Shown here: piece after piece, positions 27,983 through 36,523 of the stretch | How the letters are laid out: each line of letters opens with the position of its first letter | Numbering within the stretch: the stretch's first letter is position 1 | NCBI GenBank assembly: GCA_903859205.1 | Contig: CAIOLM010000004.1 | Span: forward strand, 1 to 62,965 | DNA: 62,965 bases | Direction of reading: 5' to 3' | Origin: an uncultured Microbacteriaceae bacterium | Lineage (GTDB): Bacteria; Actinomycetota; Actinomycetes; Actinomycetales; Microbacteriaceae | The notes under the pieces: model-generated | The model's database searches: none | What the model saw: the letters and a program-made list of their open reading frames with translations, nothing else | What the model was told of the DNA's origin: nothing | Program-made: the position numbers and the translations under genes

Positions 27983-28483
27983 TTAGCCCTTGTACCCTGC
28001 GGCATCCAAGGCAGATTGCAGAGACTGAATGTAGACCTCCGAGGTGTAGGTCGCCCCACCGATCACGCTGATGTTTGCCGACTTAGCGGCCACTGCCTCT
28101 TGCTGGAGCATGGGGCACGCTTGGTCGCGACCGTGCGTTGCGTTACAAGCGACGGTGTTGATTGCGGTGATTTTGCCGTTCTTGAACGTCACGGCTACTT
28201 GCACGTCACCACCGAACTGCTGCTCGTAGATGTCTTTTCCGGTAAAGGTGCCATTGATTCCTGCCGGCTTTGCTGAAGCCGAAGCCGAAGCCGAAGCCGA
28301 GGCAGATGCCGAAGGCTTTGCCGACGACGTCCCTGATGTCGTGGGTGTGGCCGAACTGGACGAGCTCGGCGCTGCGCCATCACCGCCGCCCTGGGCGGTG
28401 ATGGCGCTTGCGCCCATCTGCCAACCGATGGCGATGATGGCGGCCGAACCTGCTCCGGCCATGAATGCTGCACCTGTACGCAT
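27983..28483 (-). CDS. Exported FMN-binding domain protein, ApbE substrate
   Basis: A 166-residue protein with an N-terminal signal or anchor helix (GAAFMAGAGSAAIIAIGWQM), a Ser/Ala/Pro-rich linker (about residues 35-72), and a C-terminal FMN-bind domain. The domain ends with VIGGATYTSEVYIQSL; the GAT-Y-TS motif fits the ApbE flavinylation site, with a Thr as probable acceptor. Its ATG shares one base with the stop of the upstream ferric-reductase-like gene (TAATG), and apbE follows directly, so the three form one electron-transfer operon. Confidence 0.88.
   Translation of the reverse strand: MRTGAAFMAGAGSAAIIAIGWQMGASAITAQGGGDGAAPSSSSSATPTTSGTSSAKPSASASASASASASAKPAGINGTFTGKDIYEQQFGGDVQVAVTFKNGKITAINTVACNATHGRDQACPMLQQEAVAAKSANISVIGGATYTSEVYIQSLQSALDAAGYKG
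28275..28316. repeat. GAAGCC-type hexamer repeat encoding a Ser-Ala linker
   Basis: Four perfect GAAGCC units (28275-28298) and three diverged ones on the plus strand. On the coding strand they encode alternating Ser-Ala between the membrane anchor and the FMN-bind domain. Copy-number change would lengthen or shorten the linker in frame. Confidence 0.8.
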
Positions 28484-29928
28484 TAGAAATCAAACCTCTC
28501 TGCGTGAATTCGTTCGGGTTTTACGCCGGCTTTCTTGGCGTCTGCGATTACCAAGTCCATCCACGGCGCCGGGCCACAGATGAAGACATCAGCATCTTTG
28601 ATATTGGGAGCCAGCGTCGAAAGTCGATCACCCTTGTTGAAGGCCTCGGCTGAGAGCCAGGTGTGCACACCGCGAGGGCGGTGTCCGACCAGAACTCGAA
28701 GCCATGCGTTTTTTTCGACACAGAGGTCGTAGACCTCTTGCCACAGGTAGACATTTTCGTTGGTGCTTCCGCGCAGAATCACGCTGATGTTTGCGGCGCC
28801 AAACTTGGGGTCACCCAGCAGAGCGCGAATCGGTGTGATGCCGATGCCGGAACCAATCAGCACAGCGTTGGGCGTTGTGCGTGCGGCTTCAGTGAAGATT
28901 CCATAAGGGCCTTCAAAGCTCACACGAGTTCCCACGCGCATCTTCATCATGCGGTTCGTTTGGCGGCCCAGGTTTCGCACCGTGATGCGAAGGGTCTTTC
29001 CATCCGGTGCAGCCGAGAACGAGAACGGGTGCGCCTTGAGCAACATGTTCGGCTGCCAGAAGCGCCAGTTCATGAACTGGCCGCCACGAGCGGGGAGCTT
29101 GTCGAGGTCGCGTCCGGCCATGGTCAGCGTGATGACTCCCTCGGCTTCCATGCGTACATCGACCACCCGCAAGCGGTGCTTGAGGGTGCGAGCGATGGGC
29201 AAGACAACCCGGAAGATCACAATCGAGGCGAACGTGCCGATGTACAGGGCCATCCAGTAGGGGCGTGCCCAAGTGCCCTCGGCAAAAAGTTGGCCGTTGG
29301 TGAACTGGTGGGGCAGCGCGAGCAGAACAGAGACGTACGAGAGCAGATGAACGACGAACCAGAATTCGTACGGCAGCTTCTTGCGCACGATAACAAGCGA
29401 GGTCACAATCACGACGGCCATGAGCAGAAGACCCGCATAGGACTTCAAGATGTCCTGGCCGTTGGTAATCATCGAAAAGATTTCGGCAACCGGGTTGATT
29501 CCCTCTTGGATGCCATAGCCCACGAGCAGCAGCCCAATGTGGGCCAGGATGAGGTAGAAGACCGGCTTGCCAAGCTTGCGGTGCAGTGCCAGAGCCTTGT
29601 CGTGACCGAATGTGCGGTCGATGGCCGGGATGCGCGCCGCCAGAATGAGCATGATCAGGAGCAGGTCGCTCCCGATGAGTCCGGCAACGATGCCCAAACC
29701 TGTGGCGATCTTGTTGGGGTGCGTAAAGTACGCGGCCCCTTTGTCGGCCAAGAACAGGGCCATCACAATGGCCAGTGAAAAGTAGACCAGAATCTGCAGG
29801 AAGTCAGCGCGGCGCATCCGGCGCTTGAATCGTTGCGCGATGAACCGAGGGCTGGACGGTGCGATTGCACTTATCGTCATAGCGGTTCGTTCTCCCGGCA
29901 ATGTTTCGCGACTCTCGGTCAATGTCAT
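28483..29928 (-). CDS. Ferric-reductase-like transmembrane flavin oxidoreductase
   Basis: A 481-residue protein with six to seven helices in the N-terminal half, and a ferredoxin-reductase-type FAD/NAD(P)H domain in the C-terminal half. Candidate heme ligands are His in ALHRKLGK, LILAHIGLL, FVVHLLSYV and ALPHQF. The FAD site is KAHPFSFSAAP, and the NAD(P) sites are LIGSGIGITPIRALL and FICGPAPWMD. It probably moves electrons from cytoplasmic NAD(P)H across the membrane to the FMN-binding protein encoded next. The ATG at 29928 is used; a second in-frame ATG 48 bases later is possible. CTGACACTGTCAG (29932-29944), an imperfect operator candidate, lies just upstream. Confidence 0.88.
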   Translation of the reverse strand: MTLTESRETLPGERTAMTISAIAPSSPRFIAQRFKRRMRRADFLQILVYFSLAIVMALFLADKGAAYFTHPNKIATGLGIVAGLIGSDLLLIMLILAARIPAIDRTFGHDKALALHRKLGKPVFYLILAHIGLLLVGYGIQEGINPVAEIFSMITNGQDILKSYAGLLLMAVVIVTSLVIVRKKLPYEFWFVVHLLSYVSVLLALPHQFTNGQLFAEGTWARPYWMALYIGTFASIVIFRVVLPIARTLKHRLRVVDVRMEAEGVITLTMAGRDLDKLPARGGQFMNWRFWQPNMLLKAHPFSFSAAPDGKTLRITVRNLGRQTNRMMKMRVGTRVSFEGPYGIFTEAARTTPNAVLIGSGIGITPIRALLGDPKFGAANISVILRGSTNENVYLWQEVYDLCVEKNAWLRVLVGHRPRGVHTWLSAEAFNKGDRLSTLAPNIKDADVFICGPAPWMDLVIADAKKAGVKPERIHAERFDF

Positions 29929-30000
29929 GCTCTGACACTGTCAGCGCACACTGAGCAGAGTATTGGTGAATCCTATGAATTCCTTATGAGGCGCAACTGC

Positions 30001-30020
30001 TGATTGAGCTTGTCGAAATC
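30001..30020 (+). repeat. Gene-end repeat copy
   Basis: TGATTGAGCTTGTCGAAATC, identical to the copy at 41164-41183. It lies between the reductase start and the purU stop, 10 bases from the latter. Confidence 0.85.
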
Positions 30021-30030
30021 GCCCTTGTGG

Positions 30031-30888
30031 TTAGCGGAAGATGATGGTGCGGGCGCCGTCGAGCAGCACGCGGTGCTCGGCAAACCACTTGACCGCAGTT
30101 GTGAGTGTGCGGCTCTCTTCGTCTTGACCGATGGCAACGAGCTCAGCGGGGGAGTGGGCGTGATCAACGCGAACCACGTTCTGCTCGATAATCGGGCCCT
30201 CATCTAGATCATCGGTGACAAAGTGTGCAGTGGCTCCGATGAGCTTGACACCCCGCGCGTGAGCCTGCTTATAAGGATTAGCGCCCTTGAAGCCGGGCAA
30301 GAACGAGTGGTGAATGTTGATGATTTTTCCGGCGAGCTTGGCGCACAGCTCGGGCGAGAGAATCTGCATGTAGCGAGCCAGAACGACGAGCTCGATGTCA
30401 TTGGCCTCGACGACTTCCAGGATGCGCTCCTCAAAGGCCTTCTTTTCTGCCTCGGTCTTTACGCTGTGGTTCTCAAACGGAACGCCGTAGAACTCGGCAA
30501 GCTTGCCCAAATCGGGGTGGTTGCTCATGATCAGCGGAATCTCAACGGGCAGCTGTCCGGCGCGCTGACGGAAGAGCATGTCATTGACGCAGTGGGCTGC
30601 GGTGGTGGCGAGCACGAGGGTGCGTAGGGGGCGGCCGACGAGGTCAATCTGGGCGGTCATCCCATACTTTTCGATGACCGGTTGAAGGGCAGATTCGAAC
30701 GCTTCGCGTGTGCCGTTGGTCTCGACCTGCAGGCGCATGAAGAAGCGCCCAGTGTCGTCGCTGGCGAACTGTTGGCTTTCTGTGATGTTTCCGCCGGCAG
30801 TGACGACAGCGCCGCTGACGGCGTGCACGATTCCAGGCTTGTCGACACACACAAAAGTGAGGACCCAGTGGGTCGTGTTGCTACTCAT
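30031..30888 (-). CDS. purU: Formyltetrahydrofolate deformylase
   Basis: PurU hydrolyses 10-formyl-THF to THF and formate, balancing one-carbon pools. The 285-residue protein has an N-terminal ACT domain (WVLTFVCVDKPGIVHAVSGA) and a C-terminal formyl-transferase fold with VVLARYMQILSPELC, NIHHSFLPGFKGANPYKQAH and GATAHFVTDDLDEGPII, including the catalytic Asn-His-Asp set. The ATG at 30888 faces glyA divergently, so purU, glyA and folD form a folate cluster around one intergenic region. Confidence 0.96.
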   Translation of the reverse strand: MSSNTTHWVLTFVCVDKPGIVHAVSGAVVTAGGNITESQQFASDDTGRFFMRLQVETNGTREAFESALQPVIEKYGMTAQIDLVGRPLRTLVLATTAAHCVNDMLFRQRAGQLPVEIPLIMSNHPDLGKLAEFYGVPFENHSVKTEAEKKAFEERILEVVEANDIELVVLARYMQILSPELCAKLAGKIINIHHSFLPGFKGANPYKQAHARGVKLIGATAHFVTDDLDEGPIIEQNVVRVDHAHSPAELVAIGQDEESRTLTTAVKWFAEHRVLLDGARTIIFR

Positions 30889-30925
30889 ACATCAAGGCTA
30901 TTGGTTCAGGCGTTGGTAGACTGAC

Positions 30926-31002
30926 ACCATCGCAACTGGCGTTTGGATGGGTTTCCATCGGGGAGCGATATGAGAGCGGATCTGGCCGTACGCCTGGGCC
31001 TG
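30926..31002 (+). ncRNA. ZTP riboswitch (pfl motif) upstream of glyA
   Basis: The leader contains ATCGCAACTGGCG, then a GGATGG-GTTT-CCATC hairpin, GGGGAGCGAT closing the first helix (ATCGC with GCGAT), and downstream CCGTACGCCTGGGC. These match the conserved CUGGCG, GGGGAGCG and GCCUGGGC elements of the pfl motif, which senses ZTP/AICAR-phosphate when folate is short. It lies directly before glyA-folD, which are known target genes. I see no clear terminator hairpin after it, so control may be at translation. Confidence 0.88.
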
Positions 31003-31033
31003 AACGACACCAACGAGTCCCTTTGGAGTCACC

Positions 31034-32308
31034 ATGTCATCCACGTTCAATGACCCACTCGAGTCGGTAGACCCTGAGATTGCCGCTGTTCTGCAGGCCG
31101 AGCTCGACCGCCAACGCAGCTTCCTCGAGATGATCGCGAGCGAGAACTTTGTTCCCCGCGCCATCCTCGAGTCGCAGGGTTCGGTTCTGACCAACAAGTA
31201 CGCCGAGGGCTACCCCGGCAAGCGCTACTATGGCGGATGCGAAGCCGTCGACGTCGCCGAGAGCCTTGCCATTGCTCGGGCCAAGAGCCTGTTTGGTGCC
31301 GCGTACGCCAACGTTCAGCCGCACTCGGGTGCAACCGCCAACGCTGCCGTTCTGCACGCCATTGCCAAGCCCGGCGACACCATTCTTGGTCTTGAGCTCG
31401 CTCACGGCGGTCACCTCACCCACGGCATGAAGCTCAACTTCTCGGGTCGCGTGTACAACCCGGTCGCCTACGGCGTCGACCCCGAGACCTTCTTGGTAGA
31501 CATGGATGTCGTTCGCAAGCTCGCACACGAGCACAAGCCCGCCGTGCTCATCGCCGGTTGGTCGGCATACTCGCGTCAGCTCGACTTTGCCGCCTTCCGT
31601 GAGATCGCTGATGAGGTTGGCGCCAAGCTCTGGGTGGACATGGCTCACTTCGCAGGTCTTGTTGCCGCCGGCCTGCACCCAAACCCGGTTCCTTTTGCTG
31701 ACGTGGTTTCGACCACCGTGCACAAGACGTTGTCGGGCCCGCGTTCGGGACTCATTTTGAGCCGTGACGAAGAGCTCGGCAAGAAGCTGAACTCCGCTGT
31801 TTTCCCCGGTCAGCAGGGTGGCCCCCTCATGCACGTGATTGCCGCAAAGGCCACCGCGTTCAAGCTCGCGGCAACCCCCGAGTTCAAAGAGCGCCAAGAG
31901 CGCACCCTGCGCGGCGCCCACATCATCGCCGAGCGCCTCACCGCGCCCGACATGAAGGCGGCAGGCGTTGACGTTCTCACCGGTGGCACCGAGGTTCACC
32001 TTGTCTTGGTTGACCTTCGTAACTCGCCCCTCGACGGACAGCAGGCCGAAGACGCGCTGCACGACGTCAACATCACGGTCAACCGCAACTCGGTTCCGAA
32101 CGACCCTCGCCCGCCGATGGTCACCTCGGGTCTGCGCATCGGTACCCCCGCTCTGGCCTCACGCGGATTCGGCGACGCCGAGTTCACCGAGGTCGCTGAC
32201 GTGATTGCCGAAGCGCTCAAGCCCGGCGCCGACCTGACCGCGCTCAAGGCCCGTGTTGCCAAGTTGACCGACGCGTTCCCGCTCTACCCCGGACTCGAAC
32301 AGTGGTAG
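31034..32308 (+). CDS. glyA: Serine hydroxymethyltransferase
   Basis: GlyA makes glycine and 5,10-methylene-THF from serine, the main one-carbon source. The 424-residue PLP enzyme shows [20 protein letters not shown], the [15 protein letters not shown] motif, [15 protein letters not shown]-like sequence ([19 protein letters not shown]), and the PLP lysine in [17 protein letters not shown]. The ATG follows TTTGGAGTCACC, a good ribosome-binding site. It lies behind a ZTP riboswitch and overlaps folD by 7 bases. Confidence 0.97.
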   Translation: MSSTFNDPLESVDPEIAAVLQAELDRQRSFLEMIASENFVPRAILESQGSVLTNKYAEGYPGKRYYGGCEAVDVAESLAIARAKSLFGAAYANVQPHSGATANAAVLHAIAKPGDTILGLELAHGGHLTHGMKLNFSGRVYNPVAYGVDPETFLVDMDVVRKLAHEHKPAVLIAGWSAYSRQLDFAAFREIADEVGAKLWVDMAHFAGLVAAGLHPNPVPFADVVSTTVHKTLSGPRSGLILSRDEELGKKLNSAVFPGQQGGPLMHVIAAKATAFKLAATPEFKERQERTLRGAHIIAERLTAPDMKAAGVDVLTGGTEVHLVLVDLRNSPLDGQQAEDALHDVNITVNRNSVPNDPRPPMVTSGLRIGTPALASRGFGDAEFTEVADVIAEALKPGADLTALKARVAKLTDAFPLYPGLEQW

Positions 32309-33174
32309 CAGTCACTCTCGACGGTGTTGCCACTGCGGCAGCGGTCAAGGGCGAACTGGCTTCACGCATTGCTGACCTCCGCGCTCGCGGGGTAGTCCCG
32401 GGTCTTGGCACGCTGCTGGTCGGCGACGACCCCGGCTCGCGCTCATACGTTGGCGGTAAGCACCGCGACTGCGCCGAGGTGGGAATCCAGTCAGTTCGAG
32501 TTGACCTGCCGGCAAGTGCATCCGATGCTGACGTTCGAGCTGCAATTCGCGATCTGAACTCGGCGAAAGAGGTGACCGGCTACATCGTGCAGCTGCCCCT
32601 TCCGAAGGGGCTTGACGAGCGCGCCATGCTCGAGTTGATCGACCCCGATAAAGACGCTGATGGTCTGCACCCGACCAACCTCGGTCGCTTGGTCATGAAC
32701 GTCGATGGCCCGATGGATTCGCCACTGCCGTGCACGCCTGCGGGAATCGTCGAGCTGCTTCAGCGCTACAACGTTCCCATCTCGGGCAAGCACGTCACAA
32801 TCGTCGGCCGCGGTCTGACCGTGGGCCGCCCTCTCGGTTTGTTGCTAACCCGCAAGGGCCTCGATGCAACAGTCACTCTGACGCACTCGCGAACGGTGGA
32901 TGTTGCCGCCGAGGTTCGTCGCGCTGACATCGTCGTGGCCGCAGTGGGTGTGCCGCACTTCATCAAACCCGAGTGGGTCAAGCCGGGTGCCGCGGTTCTC
33001 GATGTGGGTATTACCCGGGTCGACGGTGCTGATGGCAAGGCCAAGCTCACCGGTGATGTTGACCCGGCTGTGGCCGAGGTCGCCGGCCACTTCTCGCCGA
33101 ACCCGGGCGGTGTTGGCCCGATGACTCGCGCCATGCTGCTGGCCAACGTCGTGAAGGCCGCCGAAAGAGGCTGA
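32302..33174 (+). CDS. folD: Methylene-THF dehydrogenase/methenyl-THF cyclohydrolase
   Basis: FolD converts 5,10-methylene-THF to 10-formyl-THF, the donor used by PurN and PurH and removed by PurU. The 290-residue protein has the signature Lys in [36 protein letters not shown] with the DKDADGLHP motif, and the NADP fold [20 protein letters not shown], ending [20 protein letters not shown]. The GTG start sits inside the glyA stop region. The folD stop codon is itself the first three bases of a gene-end repeat copy. Confidence 0.96.
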   Translation: MVAVTLDGVATAAAVKGELASRIADLRARGVVPGLGTLLVGDDPGSRSYVGGKHRDCAEVGIQSVRVDLPASASDADVRAAIRDLNSAKEVTGYIVQLPLPKGLDERAMLELIDPDKDADGLHPTNLGRLVMNVDGPMDSPLPCTPAGIVELLQRYNVPISGKHVTIVGRGLTVGRPLGLLLTRKGLDATVTLTHSRTVDVAAEVRRADIVVAAVGVPHFIKPEWVKPGAAVLDVGITRVDGADGKAKLTGDVDPAVAEVAGHFSPNPGGVGPMTRAMLLANVVKAAERG

Positions 33175-33191
33175 TTGAGCCCGTCAAAATC
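33172..33191 (+). repeat. Gene-end repeat copy (variant)
   Basis: TGATTGAGCCCGTCAAAATC, differing from the main copies at three positions. It starts with the folD stop codon and reaches the stop codon of the convergent BspA-like gene. Confidence 0.75.
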
Positions 33192-36100
33192 ACCGTACCT
33201 TGGACGTTGATGCCGAGGTCGCGTATGCCGTGCCGAGGGAATTCCTCGATTTCGTGAGCACTACCAGGTACTTACTTCTGTCGGCCGTTGTTACTTTGTA
33301 CCGTGCGCTTGTGGCTTTCTTTATGGCTATGCACTTTGCCGCCTTGGGTACTGCGGTCAAGTGAGGCGCCACTGCCTTGGTGCACCGGTACCACTGTATT
33401 GTCAGCGTTGGTAATGGATAAGATTCCCACATTCCGAAGCCTGCCGTGAGGGACTTACCCACGGTAGCCGTCCCTAAGACGGTCGGGTCCCGGTGAAGGT
33501 GAGGAGCTGCCGAAACCGTAATCGAGACAGTGGTCGTCACCGATTCATTGGCGGTGGAGTCACGTGGAGTAAACGTCACCATTACCGGTTGCACTCCTGG
33601 GGGCAATGAGGCCCCGGGAGCACTAAAGGCGAATGATCCCGGCACTGAGGCTGAGCCGCCCGAGAGAGAGCTCGCGCTCAATGTTTGGCTGGCCAGAATT
33701 CCGGTGGGTTGTGGTGCGGACATGATGTTTGGCGTTGCAGCGGCCCATCCTCCGGCATCGTTATCGGCGATGACCCAGCCGTCGTTGACCAGTCTTTGTA
33801 TGTCGCCGTTCACCGTGGATAGATGACCTATATTTGCGGCGCCGAGAGTACGAATTCCATCTGTCCCATGGGGGCCGGAAGCCAGAGACCGGAGCAGATA
33901 ACTGAAGTTGAGTCTCGACATGCTTGAATTGTCGAGCATGTTTAGCGCGGAGCCGACCTCACCCAAGTTCCAGTTTGAAATGTCTTGGTTGAAGGCGCTC
34001 GCCCCATTGAACGCATCGGCCACGGCCCTAACCCCACTCGTGTCCCAAAGCGATAGATCTTGATTAAAGGCGATGGCTCGTTGGAAGGTTCCCGAGAGGT
34101 TCTCCAGTTGGGTGAAGTGCCAAGCACCAATGGGCTGGTTGAACACGCGCGCATCCATGAACATGTGATCAACGGTGTAGACATGTCCAACATCCCATCG
34201 GGTTATGTCTTGATTGAAAGCCGTGTCCCCGGCGAACATGAGGTGCATGTCTACTACTGCGTGGGTGTCCCAGGCGCTGATGTCCCGGTTAAAGATTGTC
34301 GCGTCGAGCAGGCTCGAGGAATCATCGGTGTAGCGGCCCATGAACATGTAGCCCATCTGGGTGACTTTGCCGGTATTCCAATTGGAGATATCGCCGTTGA
34401 AGGACGTCGCGCCCTCGAACATGGCGGTCATCTCGATCACATTGCTCGTGTCCCACTGAGACGGTGTGCCCCTTGTGGCTGGAATGTAACGGAGGTCTTG
34501 ATTGAAAGCGCTTGCGCCGTCAAACATGTTTGCCATTGAACTCACATTGCTTGTGTTCCAGCCCGAAATGTCCTGGTTGAACGCGCTCGCACCAGCGAGC
34601 ATGGAGCTCATGTCGGTGACACTGCTGGTGTTCCACGTGCCTTCCTGGAGGTCCCTGTCGATGTCTTGGTTGAAAGATGAGTTGTCCGCAAACATGCCAC
34701 TCATGTCGGTGACACTGCTGGTGTTCCAGTCCGCCAGCCGTTCATCAAAACACGATTTCCGAAGCCCATCCATCCAACTTGCCCCGGCAAACATGTAACT
34801 CATACTTTCGACGCGACTTGTGTTCCATCGGTCGATTGCGTGATCGAACGAAACCGCGCCATGGAACATGTGGCTCATGTCCCTCACGTTCCCGGTGTTC
34901 CACGAGCCGGCTGCCCCGGAATCGAAATTCAGGTTGACGCCACCGTCGTCGAAAGAGTTCGCCCCCCAGAACATGTAGCTCATATCCATGACATTGCGGG
35001 TGTCCCAAGCAGAAATATTCTGGTTAAAGTGACCCTCGGCAACGAAATAATCTTCACCGTCTGTCAGGTTGGCAAACATGTAACTCATGTCTCGAACCTT
35101 GCTCGTGTCCCATGCGCCTATGGCTTGGTTGAAAGCGGTTGCTCCCCAGAACATTCCGCTCATACTGAGGACGTTGCCGGTGTTCCATGCGCCTATGGGT
35201 TGATTAAAATCTGTGGCGCCCGAGAACATGCCTCGCATATCAGCAACGTTCCCCGTCGCCCAGCCTGAGATGTCCTGGTTAAAGGCAGCAGGCGTTATAA
35301 GAGCATCATCAGAGTCGAAGTTGCCATGGAACATTCGGTGCATGTCATAAACATGGCTGGTGTCCCAGTTTCCGATGGGTTGGTTGAACGACGTGGCCCC
35401 ATCAAACATGTTGCTCATGTCGCTGACGGTCCCGACATTCCATGCTTCGAAGTTTGCGTCACCGGCTCCAGTCGGGTCCACTGTCTTGGTGGTGATGTCT
35501 TGGTTGAAAGCTTCTGCGCCATTGAACATGTTCGACATGCCTTCCCACGACTGCTGCGGCGTAGTGTTCACGGAGCTGGTGATCCAGTAGCTGATGTTGC
35601 CGTTGAACGCGCTTGCGCCCGAGAACATATATGACATGTTCGTGACGTTCGAGGTATCCCAAGCACCCGTGCTTGGTTCATAGTTGATGTCTTGATTGAA
35701 CGAGGAAGCATTCCAGAACATGTAGCTCATATCCAAGACATTGCGGGTATCCCAAGCAGTGATGTCTTGGTTGAAGGCCGATGCGCCGTCGAATGCGTAA
35801 CTCATGTCCGTGACGCTCGAGGTATCCCACGTTGATACAGCGGCATCATTGAACTTGCTAGCGCCTCTGAAGATTCCCGCGATGTTTGTCACGGTCGCAG
35901 GCAAAGAGTCTGGAACAGACAGCAGGTTGGAAGCTTCCTGGAAGGCATCCTGAAGGTCTGTGAAATTCGCACCGAGATTGCCCCATTGCAGGACTTCCAC
36001 GAGGCTATCGGAACCGAACCAGCCGCTCTGCACGAAGTGGTTCGTGCCATCGAGCTCTCGGTCAATCCCGAATTTATCGGCTGTGCCGTCAAGGCACACG

Positions 36101-36396
36101 CCATAGCTGGATCCGGCTCCATCGATCCCTGAATACGTGTGCTCCGGGCGGGTGGTTCCGTCGAATGTCTCGGTCTGTCCGTCACCCCAATCCACGGTTC
36201 CAATGAAGCTATTGGTCGGTAGTTTGACGTGCAGTGAGTCTGTTTGAGACGTGAATGCTAGAAACATGGTCGTTGATGAGGCTGGAGTGCAAGACCAAGA
36301 GTTTGACGCGTGGGCCGGAAATGCGGCGCCGAGTGAGGCGACCCCCACAGCGAGGGCGGTTACGATTCCTGCAGCGAGGCGTTTTAGCGATGACAT
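33190..36396 (-). CDS. BspA-like (DUF285 repeat) secreted surface protein
   Basis: A 1068-residue exported protein. The ATG at 36396 (after GGAG) gives a signal peptide, KRLAAGIVTALAVGVASLGA with cleavage after PAHA. About residues 110-800 hold some 22 BspA/DUF285 units of the type MFxGAxxFNQDIS-x-W(D/N)TSxVxDM, a leucine-rich-repeat-like fold seen in surface proteins that bind host or matrix proteins. Then come a bacterial Ig/MBG-type segment (LSGGSASVPGSFAFSAPGAS) and a C-terminal Ig-like domain with WYRCTK and SARYKVTTADRSKYLVV. There is no LPxTG or transmembrane anchor. It is the last gene after a two-component system on the same strand, and its base composition looks less G/C-rich than its neighbours. 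Confidence 0.85.
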   Translation of the reverse strand: MSSLKRLAAGIVTALAVGVASLGAAFPAHASNSWSCTPASSTTMFLAFTSQTDSLHVKLPTNSFIGTVDWGDGQTETFDGTTRPEHTYSGIDGAGSSYGVCLDGTADKFGIDRELDGTNHFVQSGWFGSDSLVEVLQWGNLGANFTDLQDAFQEASNLLSVPDSLPATVTNIAGIFRGASKFNDAAVSTWDTSSVTDMSYAFDGASAFNQDITAWDTRNVLDMSYMFWNASSFNQDINYEPSTGAWDTSNVTNMSYMFSGASAFNGNISYWITSSVNTTPQQSWEGMSNMFNGAEAFNQDITTKTVDPTGAGDANFEAWNVGTVSDMSNMFDGATSFNQPIGNWDTSHVYDMHRMFHGNFDSDDALITPAAFNQDISGWATGNVADMRGMFSGATDFNQPIGAWNTGNVLSMSGMFWGATAFNQAIGAWDTSKVRDMSYMFANLTDGEDYFVAEGHFNQNISAWDTRNVMDMSYMFWGANSFDDGGVNLNFDSGAAGSWNTGNVRDMSHMFHGAVSFDHAIDRWNTSRVESMSYMFAGASWMDGLRKSCFDERLADWNTSSVTDMSGMFADNSSFNQDIDRDLQEGTWNTSSVTDMSSMLAGASAFNQDISGWNTSNVSSMANMFDGASAFNQDLRYIPATRGTPSQWDTSNVIEMTAMFEGATSFNGDISNWNTGKVTQMGYMFMGRYTDDSSSLLDATIFNRDISAWDTHAVVDMHLMFAGDTAFNQDITRWDVGHVYTVDHMFMDARVFNQPIGAWHFTQLENLSGTFQRAIAFNQDLSLWDTSGVRAVADAFNGASAFNQDISNWNLGEVGSALNMLDNSSMSRLNFSYLLRSLASGPHGTDGIRTLGAANIGHLSTVNGDIQRLVNDGWVIADNDAGGWAAATPNIMSAPQPTGILASQTLSASSLSGGSASVPGSFAFSAPGASLPPGVQPVMVTFTPRDSTANESVTTTVSITVSAAPHLHRDPTVLGTATVGKSLTAGFGMWESYPLPTLTIQWYRCTKAVAPHLTAVPKAAKCIAIKKATSARYKVTTADRSKYLVVLTKSRNSLGTAYATSASTSKVR

Positions 36397-36523
36397 AGCG
36401 AACTCCAGAATTCTTGACCGTATGTCCACGCTAGAAACCACTCGCGGTAGACAGCAGTGTTCGGCCGGTCAGAGCGTCAAAGAGTAGGGTTTCCCTTCGA
36501 TGTAGCGCTGAGTCTGAATGAAT

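Noticed and set aside
28275-28316. Hexamer repeat as a possible CRISPR or origin iteron
   Set aside because: It is inside a coding region and encodes a Ser-Ala linker in frame.
28663-29778. A 371-codon open frame on the plus strand opposite the ferric-reductase-like gene
   Set aside because: It is rich in His, Gln, Asp and Arg without any recognisable fold and is fully antisense to a gene with clear motifs; long antisense frames are expected in GC-rich coding DNA.
29932-29944. CTGACA-C-TGTCAG as an operator of the reductase operon
   Set aside because: A short palindrome only 3 bases from the chosen start and no second copy; kept as a remark in the gene entry rather than a separate site.
33190-36396. 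Regularly repeated short DNA motifs suggestive of a CRISPR array or satellite
   Set aside because: The periodicity follows the codons of BspA/DUF285 protein repeats; units vary in length and sequence and there are no uniform spacers.
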